Assembly (NCBI GenBank): GCA_007130675.1
Contig: SLSB01000681.1
Span: 1-19,701, forward strand
Origin: Candidatus Hydrogenedentota bacterium
GTDB taxonomy: Bacteria > Hydrogenedentota > Hydrogenedentia > Hydrogenedentales > SLHB01
Length of the DNA stretch: 19,701 nucleotides
Direction of reading: 5' to 3'
The translations under genes and the position numbers were made by a program. Below are positions 9,451-16,255 of the stretch, one piece after another (within the stretch, counting starts at the first letter, position 1; each line of letters starts with the position of its first letter). The notes beneath the pieces were generated by a model that worked only from the letters and a program-made list of their open reading frames with translations, did not search any database and had not been told where the DNA came from.

Positions 9451-9726
9451 TTGCCGACCTGCTGCCGCGAACACTATACCGCAAAACGAAGCCCTGCGGC
9501 TACCCGCACCCCAAACCCCACGACCCTGGACATCTCCAGACATCCCCTGTGTGTGGCTGAGCCGTATGGTGCAGCGCCACAGGCGATTCAGCAACGGGTT
9601 GCACATCGTCGCGAATACACGTTTTGAGGTCACAAAAAAAGACCCGAGATTATCGCGCATTTATTATTAATTCAGGCGAGTCTGAGTTGGTGAGAAATGC
9701 GCAGACTTGGGTTTCTAAGAAAGCAC

Positions 9727-9756
9727 TTGCAAGAAAATGGTGTTGAAGTCCATTAT
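9727..9756 (+). promoter_or_regulatory. Weak promoter candidate for the exporter operon
   Basis: TTGCAA (9727-9732) and CATTAT (9751-9756) are separated by 18 bp, each matching the sigma-70 consensus at four of six positions. The -35 box overlaps the CTTGCAAG palindrome. Transcription would start about 95 nt upstream of the HlyD-type gene. Support is modest. Confidence 0.25.
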
Positions 9757-9858
9757 GGTTAACCGCGAGACGGTCATGGGCGCGGACCAACGCAGTACGA
9801 TTTACACCAGACCCGAACATAGTCCTGTCTGCCCCCAACACAAGGAAGAAACAGCGCC

Positions 9859-10932
9859 ATGTCAAAACTGCGTAAGAAATGGTTGGTGACGGTCTCGGTG
9901 ATAGTGCTTCTAAGTGTCCTGGGCCTCGTCGCATGGTACGAACTGGCGGCCCCGGAGGATTTTCAAGGCATTGCACGCGCCAATGGCCGTATCGAGACAG
10001 GGGAGTTCGACATTGCTCCCAAGATGCCCGGCCGCGTGCAGGAGATCCTGGTACGAGAAGGCGAGTTCGTCGAACGGGGGCAGGTGCTGGCGGTGATCGA
10101 CACCGCAGCCCTTCAGGCGCAACGTCGCGAAGCGGAAGCACATGTGGAGAGAGCGCGCGCCGAAGTCACAACCGCGCAAAGCCAACTCGAGCAGAGCGAA
10201 AGCGAAAGAGCTGCCGCACACGCCTTGGTGAACCAGCGCATGGCCGAATTGGATATCGCCCAGAAAACAGCCGCCCGCTCGTCTGCACTGGCGGATGAAG
10301 GCGCCGCTCCACAACAGCGGGCCGATGATGACAGGGCGCGCGTGCATCGTGCTGACGCCGCCGTTAGTGCTGCGCGTGCCCAGGTGGCCGCGGCCGATGC
10401 GGCTATCGCCACCGCCCGGTCACGGGTCGCCGCGGCCGAATCTGCTGTCGAGGCCGCCCAGGCAGCGGTCGAGCGGATAAGCGAAGATATCGAAGACAGC
10501 ACCCTCAAGGCTCCACGCGATGGAAGAGTGCAATACCGCATCGCAGAGCCAGGCGAAGTGCTGGGCGCGGGTGCTCCGCTGCTGAACGTGGTGGATTTGA
10601 GAGATGTGTATATGACCTTCTTTCTGCCCACGGCCGAGGCGGGGCGGGTGGCTATCGGCTCTCAAGTGCGGCTGGTCCTTGATGCCGCCCCCCAACACGT
10701 CATTCCGGCAGAGGTCTCGTTTGTAGCCGACGTCGCCCAGTTTACCCCGCGAACCGTCGAGACCGAGAGAGAACGGGAAAAACTGATGTTTCGCATTCGC
10801 GCACACATTCCGGAAGAAATTCTCGAAGAGCATATTGTCGAGCTTAAACCGGGACTCCCCGGCATGGCTTATGTTCGCCTGGATCCGGACGTGGCATGGC
10901 CCGACCATTTGCAAGTGGAAGAACCGTCATGA
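9859..10932 (+). CDS. HlyD-type periplasmic adaptor (YhiI-like)
   Basis: This 357-residue membrane fusion protein would link the inner-membrane ABC exporter encoded downstream to the periplasm or outer membrane. It has a basic N-terminus with one transmembrane anchor (about 9-28). The first half of a biotinyl-lipoyl domain lies at about 50-81 (MPGRVQEILVREGEFVERGQ), followed by a long alanine-rich alpha-helical hairpin at about 82-212. The second lipoyl half starts at APRDGRVQYRIAEPGEVLGAG (218-238), and a beta-barrel follows to about 340. The start at 9859 has AAGGAAG about 10 nt upstream. Its stop overlaps the start of the next gene as ATGA. Size and operon order match E. coli yhiI. The exported substrate is unknown. 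Confidence 0.9.
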   Translation: MSKLRKKWLVTVSVIVLLSVLGLVAWYELAAPEDFQGIARANGRIETGEFDIAPKMPGRVQEILVREGEFVERGQVLAVIDTAALQAQRREAEAHVERARAEVTTAQSQLEQSESERAAAHALVNQRMAELDIAQKTAARSSALADEGAAPQQRADDDRARVHRADAAVSAARAQVAAADAAIATARSRVAAAESAVEAAQAAVERISEDIEDSTLKAPRDGRVQYRIAEPGEVLGAGAPLLNVVDLRDVYMTFFLPTAEAGRVAIGSQVRLVLDAAPQHVIPAEVSFVADVAQFTPRTVETEREREKLMFRIRAHIPEEILEEHIVELKPGLPGMAYVRLDPDVAWPDHLQVEEPS

Positions 10933-13754
10933 GTGAGGAAGGTCCTGGCGGAACGACGGGGGCGCCTCCCTCAAGGCACGTGGCGCGCCTGCATGACGTG
11001 CACCTGCATTACCGGAAGACCACCGCGCTCGACGGCGTGACCCTCGATATCCCGGACGGCTCGATGGTTGGCCTGATTGGCCCCGACGGGGTCGGCAAGT
11101 CCAGTCTAATGGCGCTGGTGGCGGGCGCGCGTGCCGTGCAGGCGGGGTATGTCGAGACGTTGGGTGGAGACATGACCGACGCACAGCATCGCCGTGCCGC
11201 ATGCCTCCACATTGCGTACATGCCGCAAGGGCTGGGCAAGAACCTCTACCCTGCGCTGACGATCGAGGAAAACCTTCAGTTCTTCGGCCGCTTATTTGGG
11301 CATGACGCGGACGAGCGCCGCCGGCGCATCGACGAATTGACCGCCGCCACGGGGCTGCAGCCTTTTCTGAACCGCCAAGTGGGCAGGCTCTCGGGCGGCA
11401 TGAAACAGAAGCTTGGCCTGTGCTGCGCCTTGATCCACGACCCGCAACTACTCATTCTCGACGAGCCAACGACAGGCGTTGACCCGCTTGCACGTAACCA
11501 GTTCTGGGACCTTATCAATCGCATTCGGGCCCGGAGTTCCGAGATCAGCGTGCTGATCTCTACGGCCTACATGGACGAGGCCGAGCGTTTCGACTGGCTC
11601 GTCGCGATGGACGCGGGCCGGGTGCTGGCCACGGGCACGCCCCGCGAACTGCATGAGCAGACCGGCACGGACTCGCTCGAGGCCGCGTTTATCGCCCTGC
11701 TCCCCGAAGAAAAAAAGCGCGGTCACAAAACGGTCGAGGCTCCGCCATTGGAAGAAGACCGGGGCGCAGATACCGCCATCGAGGCGCGCGACTTAACCAA
11801 GCGCTTCGGCGACTTCACCGCCGTGGACCACGCCAGCTTCCGTATTCGCCGGGGAGAGATTTTCGGCTTTCTCGGGTCGAACGGTTGCGGAAAGACCACC
11901 ACCATGAAGATGCTCACCGGCCTGCTTCCCGCCAGTGAAGGCCAGGCATGGTTGTTTGGAAATAAGGTGGACCCGCACGATATTGCGACGCGGCAGCGCG
12001 TGGGCTACATGTCGCAGGACTTCTCGCTCTACTCCGAGCTGAGCGTTCGTCAGAACCTGGTTTTGCATGCCCGTTTGTTTCATGTGGGCGAGCACAAAGT
12101 CCCTTCGCGCGTTGACGAGATGGTCGAGCGGTTTGGTCTCGGCGGTGTCCTCGACGCTTTGCCATCCAGCCTGCCACTCGGCGCCCGCCAGCGCCTGTCC
12201 CTCGCGGTGGCCATGGTTCATAAACCGGAACTGCTGATTCTAGATGAACCCACCGCGGGCGTCGATCCGGTTGCGCGCGACAACTTCTGGCAGCTCATGA
12301 TAGACCTCTCGCGTGGAGACAACGTAACCATCTTCCTGTCGACTCACTTCATGAACGAAGCGAAACGGTGCGATCGGATCTCACTGATGCACGCGGGCCA
12401 GGTGCTTGCGAGCGGTGCGCCAGACAAATTGATCCGCGAGCAAGGGACGGAAACTCTCGAGGAAGCTTTCATCGCCTACCTCAAGGATGCACAGGGCGAG
12501 CCCGAGGAGCAGCCGGACGCGGGCAGCCTCGACACAACAACTCCCCCGCGGGAGACCGCCAGGAGTTCGCGCAAATCCCACCACCGCCGTTTCAGCGTGG
12601 CGCGGGCCTTCAGCCATACCCTACGCGAGTTCTTGGAACTCCGATGCGATCCGTTGCGCGCCACGCTGGCCCTCGCAGGCAGTGCGTTCATGATGTTTAT
12701 TGTCGGATTCGGAATGAATATGGACGTCGAAGATCTCTCGTTTGCGGTGCTCGACATGGACCAGACCGCGCTCAGTCGAGACTATGCGCTCAACATCTCC
12801 GGTTCCCGCTATTTTGTGGAGCATCCCCCCATTACGAGCTATGTCGACCTCGATCGGCGCATGCGGAGCGGGGAGTTGTCGCTCGCAATTGAAATTCCCC
12901 CCGGATTTGCACGAAGCATGAAACGTGGGACACCCGTTCCGACGGGCGATTGGGACAGGCAGGAGCAGGCCCCCGCTCAGATTGGCGCGTGGGTCGACGG
13001 CGCTATGCCGTCGCGCGCAGAAACGATCAAGGGCTACGTCGAGGGCATGCATCAGCACTGGTTGGCCACAGTGGAGAGGCAACAGTTCAGGCAGAACATT
13101 TCTGCCCAGGCCGCCACGGTCGAGACACGCTTTCGCTACAATCCGCAGTTGGAAAGCCTGCCTGCAATGGTGCCGGCCGTGATTGCCATTCAGCTTATAC
13201 TGATTCCGGCGATGCTCACCGCGATGGCCATTGTGCGCGAGAAGGAACTCGGCTCGATTACCAACCTCTATGTCACGCCGGTCACCCGAATGGAGTTCTT
13301 GCTCGGCAAGCAACTTCCCTACGTTGTCTTGTCGATGCTGAGTTTCTTCCTGATGCTGCTGCTGGCCGTCACGGTGCTCGGCGTGCCCCTGAAAGGCAGC
13401 GTCTTCACTTTAACGCTGGGGGCGCTCATCTATGTCTTGTTTTCCACCGGGTTTGGCCTGCTGGTGTCGACGTTTACCCGCAGTCAGATCGCCGCGTTGT
13501 TCACGGCGGCGCTCGCAACCATCATCCCGGCCATCCAGTTTTCCGGATTGTTCGAACCTGTCTCCTCGCTGGAAGGAGCGGGACAGGTAATCGGCCAGTT
13601 CTACCCCGCGACGCACTTCATGACAATCAGCCGCGGCGTGTTCAACAAGGCCCTGGGGTTCTCGGCCTTGTATCGCTCTTTGGGCGCCATGCTCCTTGCG
13701 GTGCCGGTGATCATAGGGTTGTCGCTGTTCTTATTGAAGAAACAGGAAGTTTAA
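10929..13754 (+). CDS. rbbA: RbbA-type ABC ATPase-ABC-2 permease fusion
   Basis: This 941-residue fusion has two ABC ATPase domains followed by an ABC-2 permease, the layout of E. coli RbbA (about 911 residues), a ribosome-associated ATPase and putative exporter. ATPase 1 has Walker A GPDGVGKS (51-58), signature LSGG (154-157) and Walker B LLILDEP (174-180), but STAYMDEAE (211-219) where a switch histidine is expected. ATPase 2 has GSNGCGKT (316-323), a non-consensus signature LPLGARQ (415-421), LLILDEP (435-441) and an intact STH (471-473). A linker of about 50 residues follows. The permease has its first membrane segment at about 578-596, a large extracytoplasmic loop (about 597-745), then five more segments to the end. 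The start is ATG at 10929 (ATGA overlap with the adaptor, GGAAG upstream); a start at 10896 would overlap by 37 nt. It ends 2 nt before the yhhJ-type gene. Confidence 0.93.
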   Translation: MSEEGPGGTTGAPPSRHVARLHDVHLHYRKTTALDGVTLDIPDGSMVGLIGPDGVGKSSLMALVAGARAVQAGYVETLGGDMTDAQHRRAACLHIAYMPQGLGKNLYPALTIEENLQFFGRLFGHDADERRRRIDELTAATGLQPFLNRQVGRLSGGMKQKLGLCCALIHDPQLLILDEPTTGVDPLARNQFWDLINRIRARSSEISVLISTAYMDEAERFDWLVAMDAGRVLATGTPRELHEQTGTDSLEAAFIALLPEEKKRGHKTVEAPPLEEDRGADTAIEARDLTKRFGDFTAVDHASFRIRRGEIFGFLGSNGCGKTTTMKMLTGLLPASEGQAWLFGNKVDPHDIATRQRVGYMSQDFSLYSELSVRQNLVLHARLFHVGEHKVPSRVDEMVERFGLGGVLDALPSSLPLGARQRLSLAVAMVHKPELLILDEPTAGVDPVARDNFWQLMIDLSRGDNVTIFLSTHFMNEAKRCDRISLMHAGQVLASGAPDKLIREQGTETLEEAFIAYLKDAQGEPEEQPDAGSLDTTTPPRETARSSRKSHHRRFSVARAFSHTLREFLELRCDPLRATLALAGSAFMMFIVGFGMNMDVEDLSFAVLDMDQTALSRDYALNISGSRYFVEHPPITSYVDLDRRMRSGELSLAIEIPPGFARSMKRGTPVPTGDWDRQEQAPAQIGAWVDGAMPSRAETIKGYVEGMHQHWLATVERQQFRQNISAQAATVETRFRYNPQLESLPAMVPAVIAIQLILIPAMLTAMAIVREKELGSITNLYVTPVTRMEFLLGKQLPYVVLSMLSFFLMLLLAVTVLGVPLKGSVFTLTLGALIYVLFSTGFGLLVSTFTRSQIAALFTAALATIIPAIQFSGLFEPVSSLEGAGQVIGQFYPATHFMTISRGVFNKALGFSALYRSLGAMLLAVPVIIGLSLFLLKKQEV

Positions 13755-13756
13755 CG

Positions 13757-14881
13757 ATGCGCAAGATCTCCAACATCTACCGGCTTGGGGTGAAAGAATT
13801 CTGGAGTTTGCTTCGCGACCCTGTACTGCAGGTGCTGATTGTGTACAGTTTCACGGGGTCGATCTATGTTGCCGCGACCGGCATGCCCGGGACTTTGAAC
13901 AACGCCGCGATCGCGATTGTCGATGAAGACCAGTCTGTGTTATCGACCCGCATCATCGCATCCTTTCACCCGCCGCATTTTATGCCGCCAGAGGAGATCT
14001 CGCTCGACGAGGTCGACCCCGGCCTGGATATGGGCACCTACACCTTCGTGCTCAACATCCCGCCGTATTTCCAGCGCGATGTGCTGGCTGGAGATGCACC
14101 CGCGCTCCAACTGCTTGTTGATGCCACCCGGATAAGCCAGGCGTTTTCCGGAAGCGGAGCCATCCAGCAGACCGTTCTTGGCCAAGTCAATGAATTTGTT
14201 CAGGGCCGGGCCGGTTCTGCCCCGGCGCCAGTCGCTTTGGCGTTGCGCGCGCGCTTTAACCCGGTCCTCGAAGTGGAGTGGTTCGCTTCGGTAATGGAGA
14301 TCATCAACCGAGTCACCATGCTTTCGATTCTTCTTGCCGGAGCGGCACTGATCCGGGAACGCGAACACGGGACCGTCGAGCACCTCCTGGTGATGCCCGT
14401 AACCCCCGGTGAAATCATGGTCGCCAAGATCTGGTCGATGGGCCTGGTGGTTCTGGTGGGCACGGCGTTCGCGTTGACGTTCATTGTCCGGATGATGCTG
14501 GGTGTACCCATCGAAGGCTCGGTAGCCTTGTTCCTGTTTTGTGCGACCCTCCACCTGTTTGCCACCACCTCGATGGGCATCTTTATGGCCACCGTGGCAC
14601 GTTCGATGCCAGAGTTCGGCATACTGCTGATATTGACGATTCTGCCGCTTCGAATGCTATCAGGAAGTGCGACGCCGCGCGAGAGCATGCCCGAATTCGT
14701 CCAGAACATAATGCTGGCAGCCCCAACCACACATTTTGTTTCAGCGGCTCAGGCGATCCTGTACCGTGGAGCCGGCTTCGACGTAGTCTGGCCGCAATGT
14801 CTTGTGCTCATGACGATCGGCATGGTGTTTTTTATCATCGCCTTGACCCGCTTCCGCAAGACCATAGAAACGTTTGCGTGA
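13757..14881 (+). CDS. yhhJ: ABC-2 transporter permease, YhhJ-like
   Basis: This 374-residue inner-membrane permease is the separate transmembrane subunit paired with the RbbA-type fusion. One membrane segment lies at about 24-41, a periplasmic loop at about 42-180, and five segments follow. The loop has VDEDQSVLSTRIIASF, IPPYFQRDVLAG (101-112) and VDATRISQAFSG (121-132). ALIREREHGTVEHLLVMPVTPGEIM (197-221), IWSMGLVVLV and LPLRMLSGSATPRESMP (296-312) are typical of ABC-2 permeases. From memory the sequence is unusually close to E. coli YhhJ (about 375 residues) across these motifs. The start is ATG at 13757, 2 nt after the rbbA stop, with AGGAAG 7 nt upstream inside the rbbA end. The frame is also open upstream through rbbA to 12950, which I read as a shadow frame. 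Substrate unknown. Confidence 0.93.
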   Translation: MRKISNIYRLGVKEFWSLLRDPVLQVLIVYSFTGSIYVAATGMPGTLNNAAIAIVDEDQSVLSTRIIASFHPPHFMPPEEISLDEVDPGLDMGTYTFVLNIPPYFQRDVLAGDAPALQLLVDATRISQAFSGSGAIQQTVLGQVNEFVQGRAGSAPAPVALALRARFNPVLEVEWFASVMEIINRVTMLSILLAGAALIREREHGTVEHLLVMPVTPGEIMVAKIWSMGLVVLVGTAFALTFIVRMMLGVPIEGSVALFLFCATLHLFATTSMGIFMATVARSMPEFGILLILTILPLRMLSGSATPRESMPEFVQNIMLAAPTTHFVSAAQAILYRGAGFDVVWPQCLVLMTIGMVFFIIALTRFRKTIETFA

Positions 14882-15107
14882 AATCATCAGGCGCGAGGCC
14901 GGCGCATCGTCGCTCGCGTACACCAGAGCCGTTTTCCTTTTCCCGCGACGAATTCGGTATAGTCATACGCGCAAATACCAAACAAAACGGCGGCACCGCT
15001 ATTCGAAAACATGGCGCATCGGTCACAACCGGGCGTACGAGTCTCTGCACGAAGGAGGTTCGGTCGTTCCCGGCGGATCCCGAAACATCATAGGCAAAGG
15101 GGGTAAC
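14882..15107. other. Intergenic region after yhhJ
   Basis: These 226 bases hold an inverted repeat CGCGAG/CTCGCG (14892-14897 and 14913-14918), which could be a weak stem after the exporter operon; its T-rich tract starts 13 nt later, so it is not a convincing terminator. A plus-strand TATAGT (14958-14963) could be a -10 box for the hydrolase but has no good -35. A strong AAGGAGG at 15052-15058 has no start codon within reach. Confidence 0.35.
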
Positions 15108-16187
15108 ATGCTACACCAGTTGGCAATCGTAATCGCGATGATGGCGGCCAATGCCGGCAGCGGGGAGGCTGATATGGAACGCAACAGCCTGGTCTTTGAT
15201 TATTTCGAGCGGGCGGCGGACAACACCGAGCTTCAGCTTGCCTGGGACGCTGCCTCGGAGGCCGAGCATGAGGCCTGGCGGGAGCAATTCGAACCAAAAC
15301 TCCTCGAACTGCTTGGACGTGACCCCGAGCCTGTGCCGCTTGCCGTCGATTGGGCCGAAGAAGACAAGATGGAGACCGACCTCTACACCCGGCACAAGGT
15401 CTATGTGCGGTCCGAGGCGGATTACTGGGTGCCGATGTATTACTACGTGCCGAAGAATGCGCAAGAGCCCCGTCCCGCCTTGATCTGCCTGCACGGCCAC
15501 TCGGGCATCCTGCCCTATATCGGCGAAGGTGATGAAGGACAGCGCGAGAGAAGCAGGGAACACGAACTCGACTACGCCGTGAAATTCGCCGAGGCCGGGT
15601 ATGTCGTCGCGGCCATCGTGCAGCGCGGCTGGAACGAAACCCGCCACGAAACGCCGCATAGCTGCCATCGCGTCACCATGGACTCCTTTCTTCTGGGCAT
15701 GACCCCCGTCGGACTGCGCACGTGGGACGCCATGCGCGTCGTCGATTTTCTGCTCACGCAGGACGATGTGGATCCCGAGCGCATCGGCACGGCGGGCCTG
15801 TCGGGTGGCGGCACGACGGCGCTGTTTCTCGCCGCGCGCGAGCCGCGCATCCAACTGGCCATGATCGCGGGGTATTTCTGCACCTTTCGCGATTCGATCT
15901 TTACGATCCATCACTGCATCTGCAATTGCGTGCCGGGCATCATGCAGTGGGGCGAGATGAGCGACGTCGCCGCGCTGTTTGCCCCGCGGCCCATGCTCAT
16001 CATCAGCGGCGACGAAGACCGGATCTTCCCGATCGACGCCACCGAACGCGCGTACGCGGAACTCGAGAAGACCTACGCACTGCTCGGTGCTCAAGACAAC
16101 CTCGACAGCGACTTCTTCGAAGGCGTTCACCAGTGGAGTAACCGGAAGACGCTTCCGTTTCTGGAGAAACATTTCGGCGGGTTCTGA
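15108..16187 (+). CDS. Alpha/beta hydrolase, acetyl-xylan-esterase type
   Basis: This serine hydrolase of the alpha/beta fold resembles the acetyl-xylan esterase/dienelactone-hydrolase-like group; the substrate is likely an ester but is not known. The 359-residue form has the oxyanion-loop motif CLHGHSG (127-133), the nucleophile elbow GLSGGG with Ser232, the acid Asp304 in GDEDRIFPID (301-310) and His341 in EGVHQWS, a complete catalytic triad in the usual order. Two starts compete. ATG 15108 has AAGGGGG 4 nt upstream and adds a hydrophobic stretch LAIVIAMMAANAG. ATG 15174 has GGGGAGG 5 nt upstream, begins MERNSLVFDYFERAAD and gives 337 residues. I list the outer start but consider the inner one at least as likely. 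It is convergent with the GH5 gene, so a role in plant or algal polysaccharide deacetylation is plausible but unproven. Confidence 0.88.
   Translation: MLHQLAIVIAMMAANAGSGEADMERNSLVFDYFERAADNTELQLAWDAASEAEHEAWREQFEPKLLELLGRDPEPVPLAVDWAEEDKMETDLYTRHKVYVRSEADYWVPMYYYVPKNAQEPRPALICLHGHSGILPYIGEGDEGQRERSREHELDYAVKFAEAGYVVAAIVQRGWNETRHETPHSCHRVTMDSFLLGMTPVGLRTWDAMRVVDFLLTQDDVDPERIGTAGLSGGGTTALFLAAREPRIQLAMIAGYFCTFRDSIFTIHHCICNCVPGIMQWGEMSDVAALFAPRPMLIISGDEDRIFPIDATERAYAELEKTYALLGAQDNLDSDFFEGVHQWSNRKTLPFLEKHFGGF
15162..15168 (+). promoter_or_regulatory. Internal Shine-Dalgarno GGGGAGG in the hydrolase gene
   Basis: GGGGAGG lies 5 nt before ATG 15174. It is closer to consensus than the AAGGGGG in front of ATG 15108 and may set the true or a second start of the alpha/beta hydrolase. 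Confidence 0.45.
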
Positions 16188-16207
16188 GGCGTGCGCCGAG
16201 AACGCCT
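16187..16207. terminator. Stem-loop between convergent genes
   Basis: AGGCGT (16187-16192) and ACGCCT (16202-16207) form a perfect 6-bp stem with a 9-nt loop, starting at the last base of the hydrolase stop codon and inside the 68-nt convergent gap with the GH5 gene. No T-run follows on either strand, so a termination role is only suggested by position. Confidence 0.25.
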
Positions 16208-16255
16208 GCTGATGCCGAAGAATCTGATGCGTGGCGATCACATGCGCTGGTCATG

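Larger units (their letters stand above)
9254..9858. other. Divergent intergenic region, mreB / HlyD operon
   Basis: These 605 bases separate the minus-strand mreB operon from the plus-strand exporter operon. Short frames here look non-coding: they lack ribosome-binding sites and have odd composition. Contents are the mreB promoter (9350-9377), a terminator-like hairpin (9411-9450), an AT-rich patch at 9656-9672, two small palindromes (TTTCTAAGAAA at 9712-9722 and CTTGCAAG at 9726-9733), and a weak plus-strand promoter (9727-9756). A T7 run on the minus strand at 9640-9634 follows only a weak stem. I could match no known structured RNA family by eye. Confidence 0.6.

Noticed and set aside
9307..9660. 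117-residue minus-strand frame upstream of mreB
   Set aside because: It runs through the mreB promoter and the terminator-like hairpin, lacks a ribosome-binding site and matches no family I know.
9411..9660. 6S RNA, SRP RNA or RNase P RNA on the minus strand
   Set aside because: I looked for the long hairpin with a central bubble, the SRP tetraloop region and the RNase P core motifs, and none matched convincingly.
9640..9859. Minus-strand frame opposite the start of the adaptor gene
   Set aside because: It is antisense to a confident HlyD-type gene and has shadow composition.
10896..10928. Earlier ATG for the rbbA gene
   Set aside because: It would overlap the adaptor gene by 37 nt. ATG 10929 gives an ATGA overlap with GGAAG upstream and a family-like N-terminus.
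12950..13756. Long open frame upstream of yhhJ giving a 643-residue protein
   Set aside because: It overlaps the permease domain of rbbA in another frame and has shadow-frame composition; ATG 13757 has a good ribosome-binding site and matches the family's length.
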